Shown: positions 30,314 to 40,086, numbered from the stretch's first letter. The stretch: DNA of 62,080 nucleotides from Aminicella lysinilytica (GCF_004362975.1 NZ_SNXO01000010.1:1-62080), one strand, 5' to 3'. The notes: generated by a model from the letters alone, not told the origin. Program-made: numbers and translations.

Positions 30314-30390
30314 TGGAGCTGTTGAGCAGATTCGAACTGCCGAACCTCTTCCTTACCAAGGAAGTGCTCTACCTACTGAGCTACAACAGC
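30314..30390 (-). tRNA. tRNA-Thr (GGT anticodon)
   Basis: The minus strand gives a 77-nt cloverleaf including encoded CCA: acceptor GCTGTTG/CAACAGC, D arm GCTC...GAGC, anticodon stem CTTCC/GGAAG with loop TTGGTAA (anticodon GGT, reads ACC and ACT) and T arm GGCAG-TTCGAAT-CTGCT. Cotranscribed with tuf2. Confidence 0.96.
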
Positions 30391-30406
30391 CTGTCGCAAT
30401 ATTGTA

Positions 30407-30435
30407 ATCGTACTATATTTTGCGCTTGTTGTCAA
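30407..30435 (-). promoter_or_regulatory. Promoter of tRNA-Thr-tuf2
   Basis: Minus strand TTGACA (30430-30435), a 17-bp spacer and TACGAT (30407-30412), 17 bp before the tRNA 5' end. Confidence 0.85.
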
Positions 30436-30486
30436 TTGATTTAGGCACTTTTCGCCATGACATTTATCGACATTTTCGAACCCGGC

Positions 30487-30770
30487 GCGCGAGCGCTCAG
30501 GCCGCAGGGGTATGGCAAGCCGGAAAGCACTCAGGCCGAGTGAACTAAACGCTCAGGCCGCAGGGGTATGGCAAGCCGGAAAGCACTCAGGCCGAGTGAA
30601 CTAAACGCTCAGGCCGCAGGGGTACGGCAAGCCGGAAGGCGCGCGGGCACTCAGGCCGCAGGGGTACGGCAAGCCGGAAGGCGCGCGAGCGCTCAGGCCG
30701 TAGGGGTACGGCAAGCCGAAAAGCGCGCAGGCCGAATGAACTAAACGCGCCGGCCGGCAGTTTCCCGCCT
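30487..30770. repeat. GC-rich minisatellite upstream of tRNA-Thr-tuf2
   Basis: Five copies of a core CTCAGGCCGCAGGGGTA followed by (C/T)GGCAAGCCGGAA begin at 30496, 30552, 30608, 30650 and 30692. The step is 56 bp for the first three and 42 bp for the rest; the 14-bp difference is a GAGTGAACTAAACG segment present in the longer units. Open frames through it are repeat artefacts. It fills the space between sigH and the tRNA promoter. Confidence 0.88.
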
Positions 30771-30795
30771 TCGCAAGCATCATTCCCCCGCAAAC

Positions 30796-31479
30796 TTAGT
30801 ATTCCAGGAAAGTGTATATCTTCTTTTTGATACGTTGAATGGCATTATCGATAGCCTTAGGCGACTTGCCCAGGGAGGCAGCGATCTCCTTGTAAGTCAG
30901 GCCTTTGCGCATCTCCATCCACACCCGGCTCTCGAAGTCGCTGAAGTCGGCCAGCCCGTCAGCCTGCAGATATGTCGCCACCTCATTCATGAGTGCCAGG
31001 GTCTCCGGGTTGAGATTTTCGTCAGCAGCCACTCGCTCCATAGGCGAAGGCCCCTCGCCGTCGGTTTTGTCCTCGACACTGAGAGACAGCGAATCGTTGA
31101 GGATCTGGTGTTTCTTACGGTTGGCGCTTTTAATGGCGGTGATGATCTGCCGGCTCATGCAAAGCTCCGCAAAAGTCCTGAAGGATGCGGCGCCGTCTAC
31201 ATCGTAATCGCGGATGGCCTCAAAAATCCCTATCATGCCTTCCTGTATGACGTCTTCGTTGTCCCCGCCAATGATAAAATACTGGCGTGACTTGGTCTTG
31301 GCCAGACCTTTGTACTTGCGGATCAGAAATTCCTCGGCCGTCGCACTGCCTTCCTGGGCCATTTTCACCAGTTCCTCATCGCGAAGAACATTCAGATCGT
31401 CAGGCGAAGATGTATGACTGCACGCTGCGTCATCAGGCGACAAGCCGATCTTGCCGATTGCGTCACTATTTTTCTGCAT
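30796..31479 (-). CDS. sigH: RNA polymerase sigma factor SigH
   Basis: A sigma-70 family factor of the SigH/Spo0H type, which directs early stationary-phase and sporulation genes in Bacillus. The 227 residues show region 2 (EEFLIRKYKGLAKTKSRQYFIIGGDNEDVIQEGMIGIFEAIRDYD, FRTFAELCMSRQIITAIKSANRKKH) and region 4 (ESRVWMEMRKGLTYKEIAASLGKSPKAIDNAIQRIKKKI). Position between rlmB and the rpmG-nusG block matches sigH of Bacillus and Clostridium. It overlaps rlmB by 14 bases. About 30 acid- and serine-containing residues precede region 2. Its presence does not prove sporulation. Confidence 0.92.
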   Translation of the reverse strand: MQKNSDAIGKIGLSPDDAACSHTSSPDDLNVLRDEELVKMAQEGSATAEEFLIRKYKGLAKTKSRQYFIIGGDNEDVIQEGMIGIFEAIRDYDVDGAASFRTFAELCMSRQIITAIKSANRKKHQILNDSLSLSVEDKTDGEGPSPMERVAADENLNPETLALMNEVATYLQADGLADFSDFESRVWMEMRKGLTYKEIAASLGKSPKAIDNAIQRIKKKIYTFLEY

Positions 31480-32314
31480 CTCTCTGTTTCCTCACCTCAT
31501 ACATAAGAATTGCCGCCGCGTTGGAGGCATTCAGTGATGATATTTTCCCGACCATGGGAATCGAAATGCAATAGTCGCACTTTTCCCTTACAAGTCGGCT
31601 GATGCCGGAGCCTTCGTTGCCGATGACCAGGGCCACGCCGCCGGTCATATCCTGTTCATAATAGCAGGTGCCGCCCATGTCGCAGGCGTAGACCCAGACT
31701 CCGCGTTTTTTCAAGGCGTCTATAGCTTGGCCGATGTTGGCCACCCTGGCGCATGGCAGGTATTCCACGGCTCCCGCCGAAGTTTTGGCCACGGTCTCGG
31801 TAATGCCGCTGGCCCGCCTTTTGGAGATTATCACTCCGTGGGCGCCGGCGCATTCGGCCGTACGCATGACAGCCCCTAGGTTGTGGGGATCCGAGACTTC
31901 GTCAAGGATCACAACAAAAGGATCCTCGCCGCGCTCTGCAGCCAGGTTTAATATATCGTCTAACGTTGCGTATTCGTGGACCGACACAAAGGCTATGACG
32001 CCTTGATGGGAACCGCCTCCGGCGGTCCTATCCAGAATATCCTTATCCACCATCCTGGTGACAATGCCCCGGGACTTGGCCAGAGACAGTATTTTCCCCA
32101 TAGACCCTGTGGCACCCTTCTGTACCATAAGTTTTTCCATGTCGCGACCGCTTTTCAGGGCCTCGATCACAGGATTGCGACCAATGACCATATCGCTATG
32201 GGAATTGTCAGCCTTTTCCCCTTCGCCGAGGTTACGCTGGCCGAGGTTACGCTGGCCGAGGTTACGCTGGCCGTGATCTCTTCGGCGTGCATCTTTTTTA
32301 TTTGACTCTTTCAT
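31466..32314 (-). CDS. rlmB: 23S rRNA 2'-O-methyltransferase RlmB/TrmH family
   Basis: A SPOUT-class enzyme of the TrmH family; family members in this position methylate the 2'-OH of G2251 in 23S rRNA. The 282 residues have the substrate-binding N-domain (VIGRNPVIEALKSGRDMEKLMVQKG) and SPOUT motifs ILDEVSDPHNLGAVMRTAECAGAHGVII (about 136-163), VALVIGNEGSGISRLVREKCD and ISIPMVGKISSLNASNAAAILMYEV. The N-terminus carries a GQRNL peptide three times, from a 15-bp tandem repeat at 32228-32272. It overlaps folA by 17 bases and sigH by 14. Confidence 0.93.
   Translation of the reverse strand: MKESNKKDARRRDHGQRNLGQRNLGQRNLGEGEKADNSHSDMVIGRNPVIEALKSGRDMEKLMVQKGATGSMGKILSLAKSRGIVTRMVDKDILDRTAGGGSHQGVIAFVSVHEYATLDDILNLAAERGEDPFVVILDEVSDPHNLGAVMRTAECAGAHGVIISKRRASGITETVAKTSAGAVEYLPCARVANIGQAIDALKKRGVWVYACDMGGTCYYEQDMTGGVALVIGNEGSGISRLVREKCDYCISIPMVGKISSLNASNAAAILMYEVRKQRDAEK
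32228..32272 (-). repeat. 15-bp in-frame tandem repeat in rlmB
   Basis: Three perfect copies (32228-32242, 32243-32257, 32258-32272) encode GQRNL repeats in a charged N-terminal extension ahead of the RNA-binding domain. Confidence 0.9.
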
Positions 32315-32792
32315 ACTTGAAAAAACGGTACTGGATACCGTTGTCCTCCTTCATATCGCTCTGCCAGGTCACCTGGAAATCCTTGTCGGCGTCCAGATCT
32401 ACGAAGTACCGGTCCGCCGGAAAGCTTGCGTCTATTTTGGTTATGTAACAGGTGTCGCATAATGGCAGCAACATCTTATACACGCTGGCGCCGCCGATGA
32501 CGAAAACGTCGTCGCCCGGGTCCTTTGCCAGTTCGTCCTTCAGATGATCCAGGTCATGAATAAACATCTGAACACCCTCCGCAGTGAAATTCCGGTTTCC
32601 CGTGAGAACGATGTTCCTCCTGCCGGGCAGACCTTTGTGCCCAGGAAGACTTTCCAGCGTAGCCCTGCCCATGACGACAGTCTTGCCCTGAGTCTTCTCT
32701 TTGAAAAACTTCAGATCCCCCGGGATGTGGCACAAAAGCTCGCCTTTGTTGCCTATGGCCCAGTTCTTGTCTGCTGCTAATATCAGATTCAT
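32298..32792 (-). CDS. folA: Dihydrofolate reductase
   Basis: Reduces dihydrofolate to tetrahydrofolate with NADPH, regenerating the cofactor consumed by the neighbouring thymidylate synthase. The 164 residues show LILAADKNWAIGNKGELLCHIPGDLKFFKEKT (substrate loop, catalytic Asp in PGDLKFF), VVMGRATLESLPG, FVIGGASVYKMLLP and the C-terminal YRFFKYERVK. AAGGAGG precedes the ATG. It lies 11 bp after thyA; the thyA-folA pair inside the cysS-rlmB cluster is an addition to the Bacillus order. Confidence 0.95.
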   Translation of the reverse strand: MNLILAADKNWAIGNKGELLCHIPGDLKFFKEKTQGKTVVMGRATLESLPGHKGLPGRRNIVLTGNRNFTAEGVQMFIHDLDHLKDELAKDPGDDVFVIGGASVYKMLLPLCDTCYITKIDASFPADRYFVDLDADKDFQVTWQSDMKEDNGIQYRFFKYERVK

Positions 32793-32803
32793 AGTTAGCC
32801 TCC

Positions 32804-33634
32804 TTACACGGCGATGGGTATGTTCTTGATCTGTGGACCGTGCTGATAATCCTCCACAGTAATATCGTCCGTGGTAAAATCGTAGAAATCTTTAATGTCC
32901 GGGTTCAGGGTAAACTTCGGCGCCGGGTACTGGGGCCTGGCGATGAGTTCCTCTATGACCGGAACGTGTTTGTCATAAATGTGGGCGTCGGCAATGACGT
33001 GAACCAGCTCCCCGGCCTTGAAGCCGCAGACCTGAGCCAGCATCATGACCAGAACTGAATACTGGACCACATTCCAGTTGTTTGCCGCCAGAATGTCCTG
33101 GGAACGCTGATTGAGAACGGCGTTGAGCCTGTCCCCTGTCACGTTGAAAGTCATACTGTAAGCGCAGGGCTCCAGATTCATCTCCGAAAGATCTGCGAAA
33201 TTGTAGATATTCGTCATTATGCGACGTGACTGCGGCGTGTTTTTCAGCTGCCAGATAACATTATCCACCTGATCCATAAGGCCCTGGTGGAATTTATATT
33301 TCACGGCCATCTGATAACCGTAGGCCTTGCCGATGGAACCATCTGCATCGGCCCATTCATCCCAGATGCCGCTCTTGAGGTCGTTGATATTGTTTGACTT
33401 TTGCTGCCAGATCCACAACATCTCGTCTACGGCAGACTTGATTGCCGTGTGGCGCAAAGTGATTGCCGGGAATTCCTCCGACAGGTCGTACCTGTTGACG
33501 ACGCCGAAGTTTTTGATGGTGTAGGCCGGGGAGCCGTCTTCCCAGCGGGCTCTGACCTCCTGGCCTTCTGTGGAATACCCATTGTCCAGGATACCGCGGC
33601 ACATGTTCACGAATAATTTATCTGCTTTACTCAT
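32804..33634 (-). CDS. thyA: Thymidylate synthase ThyA
   Basis: Methylates dUMP to dTMP using methylene-tetrahydrofolate and yields dihydrofolate. The 276 residues contain SRRIMTNIYN (dUMP phosphate-binding arginines), the catalytic cysteine in LEPCAYSMTFNV and RSQDILAANNWNVVQYSVLVMMLAQVCGF, then HVIADAHIYDKHV. The residue after the catalytic Cys is Ala; many ThyA proteins have His there, but a PCA form occurs among Firmicutes. It overlaps mrnC by 8 bases and precedes folA. Confidence 0.94.
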   Translation of the reverse strand: MSKADKLFVNMCRGILDNGYSTEGQEVRARWEDGSPAYTIKNFGVVNRYDLSEEFPAITLRHTAIKSAVDEMLWIWQQKSNNINDLKSGIWDEWADADGSIGKAYGYQMAVKYKFHQGLMDQVDNVIWQLKNTPQSRRIMTNIYNFADLSEMNLEPCAYSMTFNVTGDRLNAVLNQRSQDILAANNWNVVQYSVLVMMLAQVCGFKAGELVHVIADAHIYDKHVPVIEELIARPQYPAPKFTLNPDIKDFYDFTTDDITVEDYQHGPQIKNIPIAV

Positions 33635-34028
33635 GGGACTCCTCCTCTATGATTTTCATTGCTTCAGCCACTACCTGATCCAGGCGCTGTGTATCGCCGT
33701 GAAGATACAAAAACCCCACCAGCGCCTCGAATCCTGTAGCCAGCTTGTATGCTATAGGCGTGGATCCTCTGGGTTTGTTGGTGTTAGTGTGATTTCTGCC
33801 CCGCTTGAGCAGGCTGACCTCTTCCTCAGTCAGGAAGCCCTTCATGAGCTCCCGGGCCGCCTTGGCCTGGCCATCAGCGCAGACATAGGAAATAGCCAGG
33901 CTGTTCATTTTGTCCACCCTGACCATGCCCTTTCCCATGACATATTTTCTTACATATACTTCATAGACGGCATCCCCAATATATGCGAGTGCCGTCGTAT
34001 TGCTTGCCTTAGAATTTACTTCTATCAT
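33627..34028 (-). CDS. mrnC: Mini-ribonuclease III
   Basis: MrnC matures the ends of 23S rRNA precursor; it has the RNase III catalytic domain without the double-strand RNA-binding domain. The 133 residues show LAYIGDAVYEVYVRKYV (catalytic Asp and Glu) and a second acidic cluster KLATGFEALVGFLYLHGD. It directly follows cysS (2-bp gap), as in Bacillus. Confidence 0.93.
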   Translation of the reverse strand: MIEVNSKASNTTALAYIGDAVYEVYVRKYVMGKGMVRVDKMNSLAISYVCADGQAKAARELMKGFLTEEEVSLLKRGRNHTNTNKPRGSTPIAYKLATGFEALVGFLYLHGDTQRLDQVVAEAMKIIEEESHE

Positions 34029-34030
34029 AA

Positions 34031-35440
34031 TTACTCTTTAATGATCTGGACGCCCTGGGGAGTGTCCTTCAAAGTTATACCTTTCGCCTTCAGTTCATCG
34101 CGGATCTCATCGGCCCTTGCAAAGTTCTTGGCCTTGCGGGCTTCCTGTCTCTCATCGACCAGCTTCTGGATCTCAGGATCCACTGACTCGTCTTCCTCTT
34201 CAGCCTGAAGGAGTCCGAGAATGTCGCAGAATTCCATAAGGGTATCCAGGGATTTCTGAGCGAATTCCCTGGTGCTTCCACCTGCCACCGCCGTATTGAT
34301 AGCCGTGATCAATTCGAATACTGCGCTGATGCCGTCAGCTGTGTTCAGATCGTCATCCATTACCTTAATGAAGCTCTGTCTGTATTTATCGTATCCGTCA
34401 AGAGCCGCTTTTTCCTCGTCGGTCATGGAGCCCTCTTCGCCGTTCTTAATAAGGTACAGCAGGTTTTCCTTGCAGTTGCTCATTCTCTCCAGGCTGGCCC
34501 TGGACTGCTGCATAAGTGCCTCGCTGAAGTCTATCGGACTTCTGTACTGGCCTGACAAAAGGAAAAATCTGATTTCTTCGCCTGTGTAGGTCTTGCGGAT
34601 GTCGCGGACCGTGAAGAAATTGCCCCTGGACTTGGACATTTTCTCTCTGTCCATGGTGATGTATGCGTTATGCATCCAGTAGTGCGCAAAAGGCGCGCCG
34701 TTGCAGCACTCCGACTGAGCGATCTCGTTCTCATGATGGGGGAACTGCAGATCCTGACCGCCGGCGTGAATGTCGATGGTGTTGCCAAGGTGCTTTTTGC
34801 TCATGGCTGAGCATTCTATATGCCAGCCCGGTCTACCCATGCCCCAAGGGGACTCCCAGGCAATCTCGCTTTCCTCTTTCCTTGCCTTCCAGAGAGCAAA
34901 ATCCAGAGGATCCTTTTTCACCTCGCCTATGGCAATGCGTGCGCCTGATTCCAGGTCGTCTATGTTTTGTCCCGAAAGCTTGCCATACTCAGGGAATTTA
35001 CGCGTTGAGAAATATACGTCGCCGTCAGCCTCGTAAGCAAAACCTTTGTCTATAAGGGTCTGAATGAACGCTATGATCTCCGGAATGTGCTCGGAAACCT
35101 TAGGGTGTACGTCGGCCACGCGAACATTCAGGGCCTTGGTGTCATTGAAGTATTCCTTGATGTACTTCTCGGAAACTTCCGGGGCCGTGATGCCCTCTTC
35201 CTTGGCTCTGTTGATTATCTTATCGTCTACATCTGTGAAGTTCTGTACGTATTTGACCTTGTATCCTCTGTACTCCATATATTTTCTCAGAGTATCGAAT
35301 ACTACCAGAGGCCTTGCGTTTCCAATGTGGAAGAAGTTATAAACCGTGGGACCACATACATACATGGACACCTGTCCTTCCTTGATCGGAACGAATTCCT
35401 CTTTCTGTCTACTTAGCGTATTGTAAATCTTCATGGTCAT
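34031..35440 (-). CDS. cysS: Cysteinyl-tRNA synthetase
   Basis: A class I aminoacyl-tRNA synthetase. The 469 residues hold the HIGH-type [21 protein letters not shown] (about 29-49), zinc ligands in WHIECSAM and [10 protein letters not shown], and KMSKSRGNF (about 268-276). The start is within the end of cysE, giving a roughly 30-base overlap; GAGGAAG precedes the first ATG, and a second ATG two codons later is also possible. No T-box leader is present because it is read from the cysE transcript. Confidence 0.97.
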   Translation of the reverse strand: MTMKIYNTLSRQKEEFVPIKEGQVSMYVCGPTVYNFFHIGNARPLVVFDTLRKYMEYRGYKVKYVQNFTDVDDKIINRAKEEGITAPEVSEKYIKEYFNDTKALNVRVADVHPKVSEHIPEIIAFIQTLIDKGFAYEADGDVYFSTRKFPEYGKLSGQNIDDLESGARIAIGEVKKDPLDFALWKARKEESEIAWESPWGMGRPGWHIECSAMSKKHLGNTIDIHAGGQDLQFPHHENEIAQSECCNGAPFAHYWMHNAYITMDREKMSKSRGNFFTVRDIRKTYTGEEIRFFLLSGQYRSPIDFSEALMQQSRASLERMSNCKENLLYLIKNGEEGSMTDEEKAALDGYDKYRQSFIKVMDDDLNTADGISAVFELITAINTAVAGGSTREFAQKSLDTLMEFCDILGLLQAEEEDESVDPEIQKLVDERQEARKAKNFARADEIRDELKAKGITLKDTPQGVQIIKE

Positions 35441-36164
35441 TTTCTTCCTCTTCCTTCTTATCCTTATTGCTATCCTCTTTACCTGCCTCCGGGCTCTTGA
35501 CTTCCTTCAGGCCAGGTTTCTGGCTATCCTTAGCCAGCTGATTGATCTTATTCTCCAGCATGACGATACGCCTTCTCAGGCATTCCATCTCAACATCGAC
35601 TGGATCCGGAAGATCCACCTGATTGAGATCATCTGTGTTCTCGCCGTATCTTCTGACTATCTTTCCCGGTACGCCGACTACTGTGCAACCGTTAGGTATT
35701 TCCTGAAGTACTACTGAACCGGAACCGATCTTAACGTCGTCTCCGACTTTAAACGGTCCCAGGACTCTGGCTCCCGAACTTACTACTACCCTGTTTCCAA
35801 GGGTCGGATGCCTCTTGCCCTTCTCTTTTCCTGTGCCGCCCAGAGTTATGCCCTGGTATAATGTGCAGTCGTCGCCGATTTCAGTTGTCTCGCCTATGAC
35901 TACGCCCATGCCGTGATCGATGAAACATCTTCTGCCGATCTTGGCTCCGGGATGTATTTCTATTCCTGTGCTCTTGCGTGCTTCCTGGGATATAAGTCTT
36001 GCCAGCAGCTTCAGGTTATGATCATATAACCAATGAGCCGGCTTGTGCCATATAAGGGCCCAGACTCCCGGATAACACATCAGGACTTCCAGCTCGTTTC
36101 TGGCAGCCGGATCTTTCCTGACCACAGTCTGTATGTCTTCGTGAACTTCTTCAAGGAACTTCAT
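35409..36164 (-). CDS. cysE: Serine O-acetyltransferase CysE
   Basis: Makes O-acetylserine from serine and acetyl-CoA, the first step to cysteine. The N-terminal helical part is short, as in other Gram-positive CysE, followed by the left-handed beta-helix ([66 protein letters not shown]). The conserved His-Gly ([13 protein letters not shown]) is present. About 60 residues extend beyond the usual end, with a Lys/Glu/Asp-rich tail ([24 protein letters not shown]) whose codons overlap cysS. Confidence 0.95.
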   Translation of the reverse strand: MKFLEEVHEDIQTVVRKDPAARNELEVLMCYPGVWALIWHKPAHWLYDHNLKLLARLISQEARKSTGIEIHPGAKIGRRCFIDHGMGVVIGETTEIGDDCTLYQGITLGGTGKEKGKRHPTLGNRVVVSSGARVLGPFKVGDDVKIGSGSVVLQEIPNGCTVVGVPGKIVRRYGENTDDLNQVDLPDPVDVEMECLRRRIVMLENKINQLAKDSQKPGLKEVKSPEAGKEDSNKDKKEEEENDHEDLQYAK

Positions 36165-36236
36165 TTGTGTATCATCCTTTCGTTTTTTAGAATTACCCTT
36201 ATATATACCCGAAAAACCGTACTTTATTCAGCTAAA

Positions 36237-36713
36237 TTACTCTACTGTGATAGTTTTTATAACTACCGGAGTAAGCGGTTTGTCCATTGGGTCTGTCTCG
36301 ACTTTAACTATATCCTGTGCTACGTCAAGGCCTTCGATGATCTTTCCGAAAGCAGCATACTCGCCGTCCAGGTGTGGTGCGTCTGCAACCATAATGAAGA
36401 ACTGCGAACCTGCTGAATCAGGTACCATAGTTCTTGCCATGGACAAAACGCCCTCTGTATGTTTCAGATTGTTTTCCACTCCGTTGGAGCGGAACTCTCC
36501 CTTGATAGTGTAGCCCGGGCCGCCCATGCCTGTGCCGTCAGGACAACCTCCCTGGATCATGAATCCCGGAATGACTCTGTGGAATGTGAGTCCGTCGTAG
36601 AATCCGTCTTTAGCCAGTTTTTCAAAATTTTCAACTGTAATAGGCGCGATGTCATCGTAAAGTTCGCCTGACATTACTCCGCCGTTTTCCATTTCGATAG
36701 TTACTTTCTTCAT
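36237..36713 (-). CDS. Cyclophilin-type peptidyl-prolyl isomerase
   Basis: Catalyses cis-trans isomerisation of Xaa-Pro bonds. The 158 residues show the cyclophilin active site FHRVIPGFMIQGGCPDGTGMGGPGYTIKGEF (about 46-76), SMARTMVPDSAGSQFFIMVADAPHLDGEYAAFGKII. It has no signal peptide, so it is cytosolic. AGAGAGGAAAC precedes the ATG. It lies 28 bp downstream of the NUDIX gene. The symbol ppiB would fit but several paralogues may exist. Confidence 0.93.
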   Translation of the reverse strand: MKKVTIEMENGGVMSGELYDDIAPITVENFEKLAKDGFYDGLTFHRVIPGFMIQGGCPDGTGMGGPGYTIKGEFRSNGVENNLKHTEGVLSMARTMVPDSAGSQFFIMVADAPHLDGEYAAFGKIIEGLDVAQDIVKVETDPMDKPLTPVVIKTITVE

Positions 36714-36740
36714 GATATTGTTTCCTCTCTTTATTTCTGT

Positions 36741-37229
36741 CTATTTAGATTTAATATTTACTCTCTGACACCATGGCTCTCTGAGTTTGTAATAAGTCAT
36801 GCCGTTCAGGTCGCTTTTCAATATATCCCAGATCTCGTCATTGAAGAACTTGGGATATATGTTTTCCAGTTTTCCTATTTCTTCCCGGGACAGAAATCTG
36901 ATCTCCCGCAGTACCTGGGCGTCTTCCGCCAGTTCCGGATCTGAACCCAGTCCCAGCTCGCCGCCTATGATGTCGCCGATCATATAATTGACGAACCGCT
37001 GTCCTCTTTCAGGTGAGACCTCTTCAACATGCCAGGCCACGCCCCTGATCTTGATATCAAGGCCCGTTTCTTCCTTGGCCTCGCGCACAGCCGCCTCCAC
37101 GGAATTTTCTCCATCCTCGATAGCGCCCCCCGGCACCATCCAGATATCCTTATCCTCGTGATGCTGCTTGACCATGAGGATCTCATTTTTTTCGTTGGCT
37201 AATATTACTCTTACTCCGCCTACCCACAT
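36741..37229 (-). CDS. NUDIX hydrolase
   Basis: A 162-residue NUDIX-fold protein with a complete box GAIEDGENSVEAAVREAKEETGL (about 36-58) that binds magnesium for cleavage of nucleoside-diphosphate linkages. The substrate cannot be read from sequence; the fold resembles small ADP-ribose or nucleotide-cleaning enzymes. It overlaps the chromate-transporter gene upstream by 10 bases. Confidence 0.88.
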   Translation of the reverse strand: MWVGGVRVILANEKNEILMVKQHHEDKDIWMVPGGAIEDGENSVEAAVREAKEETGLDIKIRGVAWHVEEVSPERGQRFVNYMIGDIIGGELGLGSDPELAEDAQVLREIRFLSREEIGKLENIYPKFFNDEIWDILKSDLNGMTYYKLREPWCQRVNIKSK

Positions 37230-37744
37230 AAAAACGCTCCTATCACGCCGGAACCGATCACGATAAAGATCGGATTCAGCTTAAACTTCCCTATCAACAC
37301 TATGCTTGCGACACAGATAATGACAGGCACGGGCGCCAAAGTCGCAAATGCGCTTTGTCCCATGAATACTACTGCTGAAGCGAGCAGGCCGACCGTCACA
37401 GGCCTTATGCCTGCGAAAGCCCCCTCAACGGCTTTGCTCTCTCTATATTTATTTATGAAATAACATGTTATCAATACCAGTATAAACGATGGTAATGCTT
37501 CCCCGAAGGTAGCAACCAGCGCTCCCGGAAGCCCCGCGCTGTAATAGCCCACATAGGTGGCCGCATTAACAGCCAGCGGTCCCGGCGTCACCTGAGATAT
37601 GGCAACCAGATTGGAGAACTCGTCTCCGCTCATAAGCTGGAAATCCCTGGCGCCCTGATATATCATCGGCAACATGGCCAGTCCGCCTCCGAATCCGAAG
37701 AGGCCTATTTTCGCAAATACCAGAAAAAGTTTCAGATAGATCAT
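37220..37744 (-). CDS. Chromate transporter half (ChrA family), downstream
   Basis: One half of a split ChrA: 174 residues with about five or six membrane segments and the family motif FGFGGGLAMLPMI, then QVTPGPLAVNAATYVGY. In short-chain ChrA two such half-size proteins pair in opposite orientation to form the transporter. Overlaps the upstream half by 4 bases (ATGA). Chromate may not be the native substrate; sulfate-like anions are possible. Confidence 0.88.
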   Translation of the reverse strand: MIYLKLFLVFAKIGLFGFGGGLAMLPMIYQGARDFQLMSGDEFSNLVAISQVTPGPLAVNAATYVGYYSAGLPGALVATFGEALPSFILVLITCYFINKYRESKAVEGAFAGIRPVTVGLLASAVVFMGQSAFATLAPVPVIICVASIVLIGKFKLNPIFIVIGSGVIGAFLCG

Positions 37745-38346
37745 GACTGATCACCTGCTTTCTCTGACTCGCCTGTTCCCTTCCGGCCGTCTCCTGTAAA
37801 GTGCTCATAAACAAGTCCGATAACCATGCCGCCGATAATTACATAAACGGCGTTTACATTCAGGACTGCTATAAGCAGAAATGCTGCCATTGCCAGGATC
37901 CACGGGAACCATCCCTTAAGGATCTGTTTTCCGACTTTATATGCCGAGTATGCGATGAGGCCCGTGGCCGCCGCCTTGACGCCGGTCAGAGCTCCGTTGA
38001 CATACTTGTTGTCGCCGATTCCATTGAGCAACTCGATGATTGCAATTATTATGACCAGGCTGGGAAGCACCACGCCGATAGTTGCGACGATAGCGCCAAG
38101 CACGCCCTTCTTGTAGTGGCCGATATATGTAGCCATATTAATGGCAATGACCCCCGGAAGTCCCTGGCTGACAGCTAAGCAGTCAACTATTTCCTCCTCG
38201 GTCATCCATTTCTTCTGATCTACTATGATCCCCTGCATGAGAGGTATCATAGCCATGCCGCCGCCTATAGTGAACAGGCCCAGCTTGAAAAATGTCCAGA
38301 AGAGCTGAAGATACATATTCCCTTCGCGTCCTTCTTTCGCGCTCAT
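37741..38346 (-). CDS. Chromate transporter half (ChrA family), upstream
   Basis: The other half of the pair: 201 residues with FTIGGGMAMIPLMQ (about 25-38), AVSQGLPGVIAINMATYIGHYKKG and about five membrane segments, ending in a charged tail. GAGG provided by the end of proS lies 7 bases before the ATG; an internal ATG ten codons in is the alternative. It follows proS by 3 bp. Confidence 0.87.
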   Translation of the reverse strand: MSAKEGREGNMYLQLFWTFFKLGLFTIGGGMAMIPLMQGIIVDQKKWMTEEEIVDCLAVSQGLPGVIAINMATYIGHYKKGVLGAIVATIGVVLPSLVIIIAIIELLNGIGDNKYVNGALTGVKAAATGLIAYSAYKVGKQILKGWFPWILAMAAFLLIAVLNVNAVYVIIGGMVIGLVYEHFTGDGRKGTGESEKAGDQS

Positions 38347-38349
38347 ATA

Positions 38350-40086
38350 CTAGCCTCTACGTTCTTTGTTTACGATTTCCACAGCCCGGGATACAGCCTC
38401 TTCAGCTGTGATTTCTTCCTTGTCAGCGTCGCGGCGCAGCTTGTACTCCACCTTGCCTTCAGACGCCAGCTTGCCCACTGTGATCCTGACAGGGATCCCC
38501 AGCAGATCGGCATCCTTGAACTTGACTCCCGGTCTCTCTTTTCTATCGTCCAGGAGAACCTCTACGCCGGCCTTTTCCAGTTCGTCATAGATCTTCTCCG
38601 CCATTTCCTTCTGTACAGGGTCGTTGTCCTTGACCAGCGTCACGATCACGTGATACGGCGCTATAGCCATAGGCCAGATTATTCCGTTATCATCGTGGTT
38701 CTGCTCTACGACAGCCGCCAGAGTTCTGGTGACTCCAATGCCGTAGCAGCCCATGAGAAGCGGATGCTCCTTCTGGTTCTCGTCCAGGTACGTCGCATGC
38801 ATGGACTCCGAATACTTGGTGCCCAGCTTGAATACCTGCCCGACCTCTATGCCTCTGGCGTGCTTGATCGGCGCACCGCATACAGGGCACGGATCTCCGG
38901 CTTTCAGAAGCTTGATATCTGCAACTATGTCGCCTTTATAGTCTCTGCCATAGTTGACATTCTTCAAATGATAATTTTCCTTGCAGGCTCCTGCGCAAAG
39001 ATTCTTCAGTCCCGGCAGTTCGCTGTCTACGACTATCTTGCAGTCGTGAAGTCCTACAGGTCCTGTGAATCCGCCTACGCAGCCTGTAGCCGCTGACATT
39101 TTCTCTTCGTCCGCGAACTCTATCTGGTGCTCGGCGATGCCCAGGGCGTTGACCAGCTTGATCATGTTAGCGTCTCTGTCGCCTCTGACGAAGGCCGCAA
39201 CATAGCCGTCTTCCTTGCCTTCGGCGTCGTATGTAACAAAAAGCAACGCTTTCATGGTTTCCTTTGCGTCCATGTGCAAAAAGTCCGCTACTTCTTCGAT
39301 GGTCTTGGTTCCCGGGGTGTTGACCTCTTCCAGAGGAAGCATGTCTACATCATCCTGGGCTTTAGCGTCTACACATTCAGCCCTCTCGACAGTGGCAGCC
39401 ATAGAGCACTTCTCGCAATAAGCGATCTCGCTTTCGCCGACCTCTGACAAAGCCGTGAATTCGTGGGAATTACTTCCGCCGATGGCTCCCGTATCAGCCT
39501 CTACCGGTCTGAATGTCAGCCCGCAGCGGGTGAAAATCTTGTCGTAAGCATCGTACATAGCCTTATAGCTTATATCCAGTCCCGCCTCATCGGCGTCAAA
39601 TGAGTACAGATCCTTCATTATGAACTCTCTGCTCCTCATGAGACCGAAGCGCGGTCTGGCTTCATCTCTGTATTTAGTCTGGATCTGGTACAGCAGCACC
39701 GGAAGCTGACGATAGGATGATACATCATTTCTGATCAGATCTGTGAAGACCTCTTCATGAGTAGGTCCAAGGCAGAAATCTCTGCCGTTCCTGTCTTTGA
39801 TCCTCCACAGTTCCGGGCCATAGGCCTCCCATCTGCCCGATTCCTGCCACAATTCAGCAGGCTGGATAGCAGACATATGTATCTCTTCTCCGCCGGCCGC
39901 GTCCATTTCCTGTCTGATGATCTCCTCGATCTTCCTGACTGAGCGCCAGCCCATAGGCATGAATCCGTATACTCCGGAAACCAGTTTCCTGATCATACCC
40001 GTGCGGAGAAGCAGTATATGGCTTGGTATTTCTGCCTCTGCCGGTACCTCTCTCAATGTTTTCAAATGCATTTTAGATAACTTCAT
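38350..40086 (-). CDS. proS: Prolyl-tRNA synthetase
   Basis: A class II synthetase of the bacterial type. The 578 residues include motif 1 ([26 protein letters not shown]), motif 2 ([27 protein letters not shown]), an editing INS domain of about 180 residues (roughly 230-390) and motif 3 ([19 protein letters not shown]), then the anticodon-binding C-terminus. AAGGAG precedes the ATG. It lies 17 bp downstream of ispDF. No T-box leader exists ahead of it. Confidence 0.97.
   Translation of the reverse strand: MKLSKMHLKTLREVPAEAEIPSHILLLRTGMIRKLVSGVYGFMPMGWRSVRKIEEIIRQEMDAAGGEEIHMSAIQPAELWQESGRWEAYGPELWRIKDRNGRDFCLGPTHEEVFTDLIRNDVSSYRQLPVLLYQIQTKYRDEARPRFGLMRSREFIMKDLYSFDADEAGLDISYKAMYDAYDKIFTRCGLTFRPVEADTGAIGGSNSHEFTALSEVGESEIAYCEKCSMAATVERAECVDAKAQDDVDMLPLEEVNTPGTKTIEEVADFLHMDAKETMKALLFVTYDAEGKEDGYVAAFVRGDRDANMIKLVNALGIAEHQIEFADEEKMSAATGCVGGFTGPVGLHDCKIVVDSELPGLKNLCAGACKENYHLKNVNYGRDYKGDIVADIKLLKAGDPCPVCGAPIKHARGIEVGQVFKLGTKYSESMHATYLDENQKEHPLLMGCYGIGVTRTLAAVVEQNHDDNGIIWPMAIAPYHVIVTLVKDNDPVQKEMAEKIYDELEKAGVEVLLDDRKERPGVKFKDADLLGIPVRITVGKLASEGKVEYKLRRDADKEEITAEEAVSRAVEIVNKERRG

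Noticed and set aside
30587-30793. Open frames in the minisatellite
   Set aside because: Translation is only repeats of the GC-rich unit; frames change with unit length.
36165-36236. T-box leader before cysE-cysS
   Set aside because: The gap is only 72 bp and no TGGNACCGCG-type T-box sequence is present there or before proS and asnS.
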